Source: Microthyrium microscopicum (taxonomy: Eukaryota > Ascomycota > Dothideomycetes > Microthyriales > Microthyriaceae). Taken from it: DNA of 64,000 nt. Positions 49,401 to 57,165 of this stretch are shown here, in pieces. The stretch lies in assembly GCA_010405405.1 (NCBI GenBank), contig MU004232.1:639481-703480 (forward strand), read 5' to 3'. A program made the translations under genes and the position numbers. The notes beneath the pieces are model-generated. The model searched no databases. It saw only the letters and a list, made by a program, of their open reading frames with translations, and was not told where the DNA came from. Positions within the stretch are counted from its first letter, which is position 1; the number at the start of each line of letters is the position of its first letter.

Positions 49401-50066
49401 GTTGTATAGCTCAATAAAGGAGATGCGGACTGTATTTTCGGGTGCGGTGCCAGATTTGGGAGAGTTTGGAAGAGCATCTAGGCGGGCAAAGAGTTCGTGA
49501 AGTACGCGAGGAACGATGCCGGCTGCTTCTGGCAAAGGGTCTTGATCGGTTATATCGCCGGACATTGTGTATGTCTTTCCGGTTCCAGTCTGGCCATAGG
49601 CAAATATTGTACAATTCAGGCCTCGAAGAACCTCGTCCAGCACTGGTGTAACAACTTCGTCAAAGACCATAACCTGATCTGCTGCCTGGCTGAAAACGCC
49701 ATCAAAGTGATATGTCTTATTGCTAAGAGCATTTGGGCCCATGGATATATCGACGCTCTGGCCTTTGACACCATTGGTAGAAACTACCACGCCAGAGTTT
49801 TCGCGGACTTCGCGATCATTTCTGCCTCGACATCGGACAAAAACGTTGATATTGGTTTCGCCTTCAGTGCTTTCTCCTTCATATTCGCGCTCCTTGCGCT
49901 TGGTACCAGCGGTAACTTGAGGAGATGATCTCGCCCGGCCAAATTCTGCGGGAGACTGGGATCGACCGGTGAGTGATGGGGTGACTGAGTTTGCTCGTAG
50001 GCCTGACATTGCGCGTCGTGGAGGTGGTGGAGGCATATTACGCACTCTAGACGGAGGACGCGACAT
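46482..50066 (-). CDS. bimC: Kinesin-5 motor protein (BimC/Cut7/Eg5 family)
   Basis: The frame is open from 50066 to 46482 (1194 codons), but 47459-47412 is almost certainly a 48-nt intron (gtaagt ... tactaat ... cgcag), giving 1178 residues. Motor domain about 70-430: P-loop GQTGTGKT (158-165), switch I NDLSSRSH (285-292), switch II LVDLAGSEN (319-327), neck NIKNKPQINQ. The long coiled coil follows (IEKLKSELLATRHKNGHYISQ onward), typical of bipolar tetrameric kinesin-5. The tail has a BimC-box-like SLPRTASRDTIL and a basic end. The N-terminal 70 residues are Pro/Arg/Ser-rich. Role: antiparallel microtubule sliding for spindle assembly. It shares a divergent intergenic region with tubulin cofactor C. 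Confidence 0.95.
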   Translation of the reverse strand: MSRPPSRVRNMPPPPPRRAMSGLRANSVTPSLTGRSQSPAEFGRARSSPQVTAGTKRKEREYEGESTEGETNINVFVRCRGRNDREVRENSGVVVSTNGVKGQSVDISMGPNALSNKTYHFDGVFSQAADQVMVFDEVVTPVLDEVLRGLNCTIFAYGQTGTGKTYTMSGDITDQDPLPEAAGIVPRVLHELFARLDALPNSPKSGTAPENTVRISFIELYNEELRDLLSTEDSIKLNIVSGDNKKGSTTYVQGMEETYITNARKGVQLLRLGSNKRQVAATKCNDLSSRSHTIFTISVQSKHTTDSGEEHVSTGKLNLVDLAGSENIKNSGAEKKRATEAGLINKSLVALGRVINGLVDRTSHIPYRESKLTRLLQDSLGGRTKTCIIATLSPARSNLEETLSTLDYAFRAKNIKNKPQINQIIPKKTLLKEFTLEIEKLKSELLATRHKNGHYISQDAFDAMTASTDAQKTMIKEQKEMIESMEYKLERKIQELFTLTASSQLLKKDAETTKAQLDSTKDVLERTDLMLRHTKKALDEEAYVAAQHARSEQLLADRANSLITSLDEATGDVEGLHAKVRRRSELSGVHRSRWVEAQEQVGYTTSAVDERLEKLRVEQTMLVDQLASRMLGFVQTEVRDLSAAQQTLKDNSEAFTQAREDVIQQTAQAKSELSEVLGEVASLREDVKAKVGAGLEDLGVAAQRISAGIMKEIQAFHADLHTSYATLGREFRSTFDEMSTEIVEQREELDQLRSQMTVANSQLATEQAQTVDSLEGLVEKEKEIREKENAELMSKIQQLVQATTEQQDLRMLEIGSLPQQFRSVSATHAQAGETFEKNSELLVARSRDFSGKLVKSRDTMKSKIQRDFAVSSTHFSLLANTNISQAANKHTDALTEVTSSVHSETTRIVAEQVEHLDTEMSTLDTIVSKIQTQNNTAHATRLASFNSLASTVQETYSSIFSTLSTTLDHTNTFDTDMSSTTTGLQATLHSLIPIAELRQPLTELRDQITGAKLDEYVPTGTSPTPKDYAYPTSLPRTASRDTILARLRSAGPHPHSSPAKSPSKPRVYIDFTASSNSPVRPTTSSSNTSSNTSTGLRELDPNTVNNTLNTLPTIPSPTKDVLAALPTLKRPRAAAERDGPVKRRVGARSTVTGTLDRHGGENMMGENVKVPELSASVGVGSVRPGRKLRSHDRS
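47412..47459 (-). other. In-frame 48-nt intron in kinesin-5
   Basis: Donor gtaagt at 47459, branch-like tactaat, acceptor cgcag ending at 47412. The length is a multiple of three with no stop, so retention would add 16 residues to the coiled coil. Confidence 0.75.
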
Positions 50067-51270
50067 GATGTGAGATATTTCCTGAGGATGGGGTTGAAAT
50101 ATCGGAGAAATCAGGGGTGGTGAAGAAACTGCCGGTTTTGAGCAGTGTTGATGATGTACAACATGTGGTGGAGGGGAGAAAAGGTAAACACAAGCAAAAA
50201 GGTAAACAAAGCACAGACCAATCGTTCCTGCTCTAGCAAACTCAACACCATAATCCTATCACCACTTTCATTTTATGATAGAAATTCTTCTAAAGCTCAT
50301 TGTCTTTCAGTGTCGCATCCGTATGTTGCATTTCAGGCATTATTCCAACTCCAATCTCCAGCGATTCGTCGGATACTGTATCAGACTCACGATCAGGGGT
50401 GAATTTCCCTCATGTAAAATCACATTTCCTGATGATATGTGATGAGACAACAAGAACATCGTATTCCCATTGCACTCGATGGCTACCATAACATGCGCTG
50501 GGCACCACCAAACTTGATAGGAGATTCGATGTTTTGTCATTTGGTCCTTTCAGAGCGTGTGCTTTGATTGATCTACACTGACCAAGTCCATGGGCTACTA
50601 CTGAGAAGTCGTCTCAGCAGTGATGCTTCCATGATTTGTACTACCATGAGGCCGAAGATTATCGGAGTGGTGATGATAAGTCTACTGGCTATTTTGGAGA
50701 TATAATTTCGCCCCGATGTTGTGTTCTCCATGCTAAAGATCTGGAACATCTCTCGAAAGCCACGAGGGCCACGAGAGCCAGGGACCAGGCCTGCAGCTCT
50801 GCTTCATTAGTGCCGATTGACATCCGCCTTGCACACCAACCTGGACCTGGTAACATCTGATCTCTCCTTAAATTCTGATCCACGACTGAAGCCAAATGTC
50901 CTTGGATCTTGTTCGGAATCTACTCCGTAACTTCATTCCAAGTCGAGGTTTACGTACATTTTAACCCCACATTTCGACCCCACACATGCAGCAAGGGTAA
51001 GCAACTCAACACCATCAGATCACAACTGTGGAGCAGAGCTCTAAGAAGACGGCACGGCACACGACTTGCTCTTCAAAGCTGCAGGTCGTCTGCATCACAC
51101 CATTATCCCCTCTCAAAAGGTCCATACCACTGCAACCAACCTCACGCGAGCACTTGAGTTTCTTCCGCTTCGCTTCTGCAATACGACTCTTTTAGGAGCA
51201 TGATAGTTCGCAAGATACTTCATTATACAGAGTACACGACAATAGAGATAGAGTAGATCCGTCATAGAAA
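50067..51270. promoter_or_regulatory. Divergent intergenic region, kinesin-5 and tubulin cofactor C
   Basis: 1204 bp between divergent starts. Holds a 19-bp unit dimer at 50475-50512; otherwise no recognised element and no supported gene. Confidence 0.45.
50475..50512 (+). repeat. 19-bp unit dimer
   Basis: CTCGATGGCTACCATAACA followed directly by TGCGCTGGGCACCACCAAA. Just upstream lies cccattgca, an inverted partial unit. Confidence 0.65.
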
Positions 51271-52418
51271 ATGTCTTCCTCAAACGATCCAGCCGCTGGC
51301 TTCAACGAGCGCTTCTTTCGATACTTTCAACATGAGGTTACCGCCCTGCAGGAGCAAATGGATAGACTCGCCACCACGTCAATCGTGGGAGGCGAAAGAA
51401 ATGATGCGGTCGACCATTGTCTAGCCGGGATTGCAAGACTATCGCAAGAAGTAAAAGATGCGTCCAGCTACTTGCCCGCCTACGACCAGCGAACATACGG
51501 CGAAGTAAGATACCATTCCCCAAAGCCGCACCAATCCCCCATTTGGAACTTGAAGTCTGATATGTACAATAGGCCGTAAAAGCTCTTACCGAAAAATTGA
51601 ACACCGTCCGCAATTCCTTCGCCCCTAGGCCAAAGTTCACGTTTAAATCAGCACTCAAAACCCGAGCCCGTCCAACACCAGCTCCACCACCACCGCCTTC
51701 CGAATCACCCATTACCAACGGTACCAACGGTACCAGCACTATTACCAACTCCACCAACTCCAACTCTGAGGATGCCATCACCGCCCAAATCAACGACCTC
51801 CTCCGCCAAACAACAACGCCAACAATCCAGCGTCCCTCCTTCGACGCCTCCTCCTCCATCTCCATAACCAACCAAGCATCCATCTACGCCGCCATACAGG
51901 CCCCCTCGCGCGGACGACCAGGCGGTCGCGCCGCAAAAGTTACCGATAACTCTGAAAGTGTCATTGATTTACGGGAGATCGCACCATCGACAGATCCATT
52001 CGCTAGCGTAACCATCAAAGATGTGGAAAAGAGCGTTGTGTTATGTGGGAACGTATCCGGCCCAGTACACATCACAGGCGTGAAGAATTCAGTGCTCGTG
52101 ATGAACTGTCGCCAGTTCCGGATGCACGAGTGTACAGATGTGAAGGTGTACTTGTATGCTTCGAGCCGGCCAATCATTGAGGATTGTAAGGAGATTGGGT
52201 TTGCGCCGCTACCGCTGGCGACGGGAGGTGGAGAGGTGGAGAAGGAGAATATGTGGGATCAAGTAGATGATTTCAAGTGGCTGAAGGCGGAGCAGAGTCC
52301 GAACTGGAGGCTTATCAAAGAGGATGATAGATTTGGAAAGGAGATTTGGGAGACAATCAAGGGGGAGGAGAGCGTTGATGCATTGGGGACGGCGTTGAAA
52401 GCTTTTGGGTTGACATAG
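51271..52418 (+). CDS. Tubulin-binding cofactor C
   Basis: Two exons, 51271-51504 and 51573-52418, give 359 residues. The N-terminal part (FNERFFRYFQHEVTALQEQMDRL ... GIARLSQEVKDASSYLPAYDQRTY) is the spectrin-like TBCC N domain. A Pro, Ser/Thr/Asn-rich linker (about 95-165) follows. The C-terminal C-CAP domain is a beta helix with VVLCGNVSGPVHITGVKNSVLVMNCRQFRMHECTDVKVYLYASSRPIIEDC; the catalytic arginine finger region QFRMH is present. KWLKAEQSPNWRLI ends the domain. Role: GTPase-activating step that releases folded alpha/beta-tubulin from the cofactor supercomplex. The intron is 68 nt. Confidence 0.92.
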
Positions 52419-53025
52419 AGCCATATATTGGCGCGTAGCCAGTGGTTTATATTCGAAGACAAGGCCTTACATGAAGTCTTATTGCATAATCACTTCGTTT
52501 ATCTCTTGGAATAATTACTAAGAGTCAGAAAGAAAAGTTGTCGTCTCCTTGACCTCAACCTTCAAAGCTCGACTTGAATATCGAAGTCTGACATAAAACC
52601 GTATTTTCAACGTGCATTTGTCTTTAACTCCAGCATTTCTATATTTTGAAAGGCGTTATGGGTCCCCACTATGATTTGAACTGTATCATAACAACCAACC
52701 GGTGTGACATAGCCTCCGGTTCGTTCATTTTCATCTGCACTTACACAGCCTCCCTCCTCCGCCTGATATAGATTGCTGTCCCGCAACACATTTTCAACAC
52801 GCCAGAGACGATTTTTCATCAATCCTACTCACATTCGCACAATACGATCAACTGCTCTGGACACCATCGACTCTGCTGGGAATTAGCGAGTGCGCTGGGA
52901 GCCATCAAGTACGCTACCCAAATCTTGCCAACTCATCACCTCCATCTCAAAGCCGACTCCGACTGCCATATCACCACTCACATCCCTCCCGATCCAGCTT
53001 CCAAGCCACATTCCAGAAGAAAACG
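52419..53025. other. Intergenic with 19-bp repeat trimer
   Basis: 3' flank of the cofactor C gene and upstream region of the P-loop gene. Contains the repeat group 52872-52928; no gene supported. Confidence 0.45.
52872..52928 (+). repeat. 19-bp unit array, two to three copies
   Basis: TCTGCTGGGAATTAGCGAG, TGCGCTGGGAGCCATCAAG and a weak third unit TACGCTACCCAAATCTTGC follow with exact 19-bp spacing, about 100 bp upstream of the P-loop gene start. Confidence 0.65.
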
Positions 53026-53739
53026 ATGCCAAAGAACAACCTCATCCAACTCTCCGGCCCACCCGGTTCCGGAAAGTCAACAACAGCCCGTCTTCTCAGC
53101 GGCCCGCTCAACGCGACCATAATCGACAATGACCTGCTAAAGTCGTTCTTCCTTGAGAACTCCGTCACGTCTGGTGCTATAGATCCCTTTGACGAGGCGG
53201 CGAAGTTGGCGTATCGACTGCAGTGGGTTCTTGCTGAGGAATTTATGGCCCAGGGAAGCACATCTGCGTCTCAGGAAGGAAAGAGCCAGGGGAGGGAAGG
53301 AGCTACGAGGAGTATCATCATCGACTGTGTCGTCAACTACAACGAAGTACTGGAGACAGGACAAGCACTAGCGGACAAATATGGCTGGATATATCACTAC
53401 GTGGAAATTCGGGCGGATAGTTTGGATTTACTGGATTCGAGGATGAAGAGAAGGGTGCCGTTGAGGAGTCAGAGGACGGGTGTTCTTGGGCGGCCGAGGG
53501 ATATGCCGGCTAATGCTCAAATGATCGAATCTGAAGTTGGAATGGAGGATTCTGGGGCGAGAAAGAACGGTTCTGGTGAAGATATCGGCGTGGAAGTGGA
53601 GAAAATGAAGCAGAAATTGAAGGAAAAGTGGATGAATCCGAAGCGGCCGGCAGATGGAGGCATCGTGGTGAGTGCTACGGGCGATCTAGAGGAGCGGAAA
53701 GTGTATATCTTGGACAAGATATTGGGGACTGACAAATAA
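53026..53739 (+). CDS. P-loop NTPase, small-molecule kinase-like (AAA_33 type)
   Basis: Single exon, 237 residues. It starts MPKNNLIQLSGPPGSGKSTTARLL, a Walker A motif at 11-19 right at the N-terminus. A short strand ends IIDNDLLKSFF, where the Asp pair is the position of substrate or Mg binding in shikimate- and gluconate-kinase-like enzymes. IIIDCVVNY is the Walker B strand. RMKRRVPLRSQRTGVLGRP resembles the Arg-rich lid that contacts ATP phosphates. The tail is Lys/Met-rich and helical. Fungi have several such uncharacterised stand-alone kinases; the substrate is not readable. The ATG at 53026 is the first in frame and sits directly before the family's first strand. Confidence 0.82.
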   Translation: MPKNNLIQLSGPPGSGKSTTARLLSGPLNATIIDNDLLKSFFLENSVTSGAIDPFDEAAKLAYRLQWVLAEEFMAQGSTSASQEGKSQGREGATRSIIIDCVVNYNEVLETGQALADKYGWIYHYVEIRADSLDLLDSRMKRRVPLRSQRTGVLGRPRDMPANAQMIESEVGMEDSGARKNGSGEDIGVEVEKMKQKLKEKWMNPKRPADGGIVVSATGDLEERKVYILDKILGTDK

Positions 53740-53756
53740 TGCGTTTTCCCATCACA

Positions 53757-53812
53757 TTCAATGGGCGCTATCGAGTACGTTAAACGAAACGTTCAATGGG
53801 AGAAATGGCTGA
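53757..53812 (+). repeat. 19-bp unit copies
   Basis: TTCAATGGGCGCTATCGAG at 53757-53775 and a second partial unit, TTCAATGGGAGAAATGGCTG, from 53792. The spacing here is 35 rather than 38 bp, so this group has slipped. Confidence 0.55.
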
Positions 53813-54140
53813 TGGCGATGAGTGGTTTGGATCAGCAAATATCACAAAAGTTCTGACCAAAATCTTACGAGCATGATCAAGCTCTGTCCGAAGTGTCTGA
53901 GCTGTTCCATAAGCTCTATCTAGGCATTTCATTCCAAGAATTAAGGTCTTGTTGCCGACATCGGTAGCGGTTGATTTCTGCCCACATTCGTCGCTCATGT
54001 ACTTCACTGATTGCCAGTACCGTCAACGGGTATGAAACAAACAGATACAAGCACATGCCAGCTACAAGGAGCAACATGATATGACCAACTCGACCGCCAT
54101 TATCTTCAGCATCACAGTCGAAGTCCCAGTCTGCTGCCAT
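53780..54140 (-). CDS. Possible small membrane protein
   Basis: An ATG-led frame at 54140 gives about 74 residues: an acidic N-terminus (MAADWDFDCDAEDNGG), one hydrophobic helix (GHIMLLLVAGMCLYLFVSYPL), then a basic tail. The coding part as a single exon ends at 53916; another frame continues to 53780 and could be a second exon. Unrecognised. It may be a genuine micro-protein gene, or chance; only the charge layout around the helix argues for it. Confidence 0.3.
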
Positions 54141-54624
54141 GGTGCCAAAATCAAAATATGATTTGGATGCTTGATTGAGTTATGTCTTACTACGGTAGGG
54201 AACGCAGGAGGCGGAGAATGTAGCAGCGATGAACATGCTGGATCTGAGGACTCAACAACTCTTCATGACCAACACCTGAAGAGCTTCAGCGTGTTATAGT
54301 GTTTGTACCTCCTTATTGTTTGGAAGGTGCTGGAAAGATGTCTTTGGAGGTGATGTTCTTGAGATCCACCTCAAATACCTACACAACCTCAAATCCAAGG
54401 AATCACAGGTAAGAGCAGTGACCTAAGTAGTTCACTTATGAAGCAATGGCGCCTGGAAGGTTCGAGTTGAGTAGAACCTGCTTTTCTACACACAAGCTCA
54501 TGCGCCTTTCATAAATCCATCTTCCACTACTTCCTCCACAACACTACCGCTTTACAGTATCGCTTTTCTCCAACAAGCAACCTCGTACAAGTTTTTCGCA
54601 CAACCGCCTTATTGCACTATCAGC
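54141..54624. other. Intergenic, nothing recognised
   Basis: Upstream of the Cys-rich gene at 54625; the last 120 bp is C/T-rich and likely leader. Confidence 0.4.
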
Positions 54625-55752
54625 ATGACGCAACATCCTGAAGTCCCGCGCATATCTCTATTTGACTCAAGACGAAGCGAAAGCAAACGACAACGATTTC
54701 CTCCACCAAAGCGACCATTGCGTCCTAAAGCTCTGCCACCATTAAAAGTCCTGAATCCGAAGACGCAAAAATTCGGATGCTACATCTGCTATTGTTGGGG
54801 CGATGAGCTCCAACATGACGAGATTCGTTGCCCTCGCATCAAGTACGACAAAGTCAAGCTGTCCCAAGATTGCAAAGCATGCCTTGAGCTTCACAAGCTG
54901 GCTGTCCAAAAAGCAGCACAACAAGACTCGCTCGCAGTTCGACCAGAACTTTATGCCGAAGAGCACGCTCTGATTGACTGCCCAGGCCTCCGCACTGTCA
55001 AAGATGAGCTACTTTTCTTGAAAAGCGTTTACGACGATAACCAGAAGATTGCGAACGGAAGTCGATCCAGCAACTCCGAAATCAAGGCTCATCGGACAAG
55101 AGTGCTTAAAGATATCAATTCGGCACCAAATACTGTGGGTTCAACAGCAAATCAGCTAACTTCTCCACTTCGCAAAGATACGAATCATGCTAGGTGGGCT
55201 AATGCCTCCATTCGATTAGCCATGACCCGGGACTACAGCAATGTCGACAGCGCTGCCACAGACTGTAAAAGTTTCTTGCAAGCTCAATTCCGCATCATGC
55301 ACATCTTTGGGACCAACGCCCAAGATCTGAGCTTTGTCAAACCGTCAAACTGCCCACAGCTGCTCTGGGATTGGTTCAAGGACGAAACACCTGAGGATGC
55401 AGAAAAATGGGCTCCAGGATGGTACAATGAAGGACCACAACATTACTGGTTCAAACGATGGCAGAAGGGCGAGCTGACACGTCGGGAACTCTACGGAAAG
55501 ACTCGCGTCGGGTTTGATACCACTCCTCCCAAAGTAAAAGAGTTCTGGTGGGGAGATAAACCGAATGATATAAGTAACAAACAGGAACCTGAGAAGCCAA
55601 AGCCGAAGTCAGCACCCTCAGTCCAGCAGACAGTAACATTTGCGAACTTTGATCAAAAGCTCGATTTTCTCACGCCTTACCTGGGGATGTGCTCGCCGCT
55701 GAAGTTTGGAAGCATGGACATGGACAAGATGGACATTGACGACGCTATATGA
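54625..55752 (+). CDS. Cys-rich hypothetical protein
   Basis: Single exon, 375 residues, unrecognised. A Pro/Arg-rich N-terminus (1-45) is followed by KFGCYICYCWGDELQHDEIRC and then QDCKACLELHK, with Cys at 52, 55, 57, 69, 83, 86 and 119 plus His64 and His90: a possible zinc-binding module, though not a standard CCHC or RING. The middle is charged and Asn/Ser-rich. The C-terminal half has a Trp-rich patch (LLWDWFKDETPEDAEKWAPGWYNEGPQHYWFKRWQ) suggestive of a folded, perhaps protein- or RNA-binding, surface. It ends in a Met/Asp-rich MDMDKMDIDDAI tail. The long intact frame and even codon use support a real gene. Confidence 0.7.
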   Translation: MTQHPEVPRISLFDSRRSESKRQRFPPPKRPLRPKALPPLKVLNPKTQKFGCYICYCWGDELQHDEIRCPRIKYDKVKLSQDCKACLELHKLAVQKAAQQDSLAVRPELYAEEHALIDCPGLRTVKDELLFLKSVYDDNQKIANGSRSSNSEIKAHRTRVLKDINSAPNTVGSTANQLTSPLRKDTNHARWANASIRLAMTRDYSNVDSAATDCKSFLQAQFRIMHIFGTNAQDLSFVKPSNCPQLLWDWFKDETPEDAEKWAPGWYNEGPQHYWFKRWQKGELTRRELYGKTRVGFDTTPPKVKEFWWGDKPNDISNKQEPEKPKPKSAPSVQQTVTFANFDQKLDFLTPYLGMCSPLKFGSMDMDKMDIDDAI

Positions 55753-55812
55753 GCTGTCAGTTCTAGTTCTAGAAAGGCGACTTTCGACTGAATGATGTGA
55801 GCTCCCATCGCA

Positions 55813-55869
55813 TTCGATGGGCGCCATTGAGGGCGTTAATTCCCATCGTCATTGATGGGAGTTTTGTGG
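55813..55869 (+). repeat. 19-bp unit array, phase kept over three positions
   Basis: TTCGATGGGCGCCATTGAG at 55813, a diverged or inverted middle unit, then ATTGATGGGAGTTTTGTGG at 55851, exactly 38 bp on. The flanking cccatcg copies on both sides make local palindromes. Confidence 0.65.
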
Positions 55870-55955
55870 TTATCGGATCGAGGAGCCTTCAGAGTAAAAA
55901 TGCTAGATTTTGATCATTTTTTGGTGTTTCTTGAATAATGAGTTTTACCATCGCG

Positions 55956-55993
55956 TTCGATGGCAAATAGCGAGTGCGATGGGAGACCAGAAG
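55956..55993 (+). repeat. 19-bp unit dimer
   Basis: TTCGATGGCAAATAGCGAG followed directly by TGCGATGGGAGACCAGAAG. Confidence 0.7.
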
Positions 55994-56154
55994 ATGACTT
56001 GGTGAAATATGTCTTGTATTGTGTTTTATGGGTTCTTGCTCTTCCAATCGAGCCAACAATGGTATTAATTACCCAAAACAGCAATCAGTCCTCCTCGCTC
56101 TTTCCAATTGAGCCCAAATCCCTTCCCCAATCCGGAAATCACCTCCCCAAAAAC

Positions 56155-56923
56155 TCACTTTCTTCTCTTGTTGGGGCACTTGCCCATTTTGTGGCCCTCT
56201 GAAGTGAAGATTAGGCACCGAAAACTTGAAATTTTGGGGGAAAACTCACCTTGACCACAGGAGAAACACTTATCGCTCAAAATGGCATCTCTCGTGCCTG
56301 GAATGGGACAGGCAGAGGAGAGATGACCAAATTGGCCACAACCGCGACACTGAGTGCGCGGGCACTCCCGGTACATGTGACCGACGAGGCCACAACCGTC
56401 ACAGGTAGGAGCGTGCTTGTATTGACGCGCACGCTCCTCGCTCACCGGCTGAGCTTGGTATGGTCCCGCAGGACCGCCGAAATGGGTAACGGCATTGCCG
56501 TTTTGAGGAACGCCAGCAAGAAGACCAGCAGCACGGAAACCGCCATAGGCAGGGACGGCAGGAGCAGAAATGGTGTTACCATAAATGGTAGCAGGACCGG
56601 AAACGTAAAGACCGCCTACATAGGCGGGCGCCACGGCGACAGAGGCAGCAGCAGGCGGGGCAGGGGCAGGAGCAGGAGCAGGAGCAGGCGGACGGAGATA
56701 CGGGCACACCCCGTAGTGGTGGCCAACTGAAAAAGTGAGCTTCAGGCGACAAAACTTGAAAGATTGAAAGACTTACAGGTGCGGCAATGACCGCAAGGAG
56801 CGTTTCGGCACTCGCGAGCGCCGTGGCCATCTAAAAGCGAGTGTTAATATTGACATTCTGAGCGCATTGAGGTTTAGGCAACGTACTTAGGCCACAATTG
56901 AAGCAGAGGAGGTTGCTGGACAT
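56155..56923 (-). CDS. GIS2: CCHC zinc-knuckle nucleic-acid-binding protein (Gis2/CNBP-like)
   Basis: Four exons, 56923-56887, 56830-56777, 56726-56250 and 56198-56155, give 203 residues. Each splice completes a zinc knuckle (C-x2-C-x4-H-x4-C): CFNCGLNGHGAREC across intron 1, CGHCRTFGHHYGVC across intron 2, then CDGCGLVGHMYREC, CRGCGQFGHLSSAC and CFSCGQEGHKMGKC across intron 3, five in all. A long Ala/Pro/Gly/Val-rich spacer of about 90 residues (from PAPAPAPAPPAAASVAVAP) separates knuckles 2 and 3, unlike the compact yeast Gis2 with seven knuckles. Relatives bind G-rich mRNA or ssDNA and associate with ribosomes and stress granules. The spacer suggests a fungal-specific branch. Confidence 0.88.
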
Positions 56924-56983
56924 GGTGGTGGTGGTTGTGGTGGTGGTTGTGGTGGTGGTTGTGGTGGTGGTTGTGGTGGTGGT
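56924..56983 (-). repeat. 12-bp minisatellite abutting the start codon
   Basis: On the plus strand the unit GGTGGTGGTTGT recurs about five times. On the coding strand the leader is therefore ACC/AAC repeats ending directly at the ATG of the CCHC gene, an unstructured, G-free stretch. Confidence 0.8.
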
Positions 56984-57165
56984 AGGTCTGTAAAAAAGGT
57001 TGTTGATGAGGTGAAGAGAGTGGGAATTTGAGGTGCGGAAGAGGCCTTTTAAGGTGAAGAGATCGGAAGCTAGTGCCTTCGTCACTGCCTAAACTTCAGC
57101 AATTGAGTTTTTGACAACGGCCATTGTCGGAGGCCGGTTGTTGTTTGGGAAGGAAGGGGTGGTTG
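56924..57165. other. Leader with GGT/TTG minisatellite, short gap to next gene
   Basis: Between the CCHC gene start and the 3' end of the next minus-strand gene. The part next to the ATG is a 12-bp minisatellite (see separate entry). Confidence 0.5.

Larger units (their letters stand above)
55753..56154. other. Intergenic with 19-bp repeat groups
   Basis: 3' flanks of convergent genes. Two groups of the 19-bp family (55813-55869 and 55956-55993) fill much of it. Confidence 0.5.
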
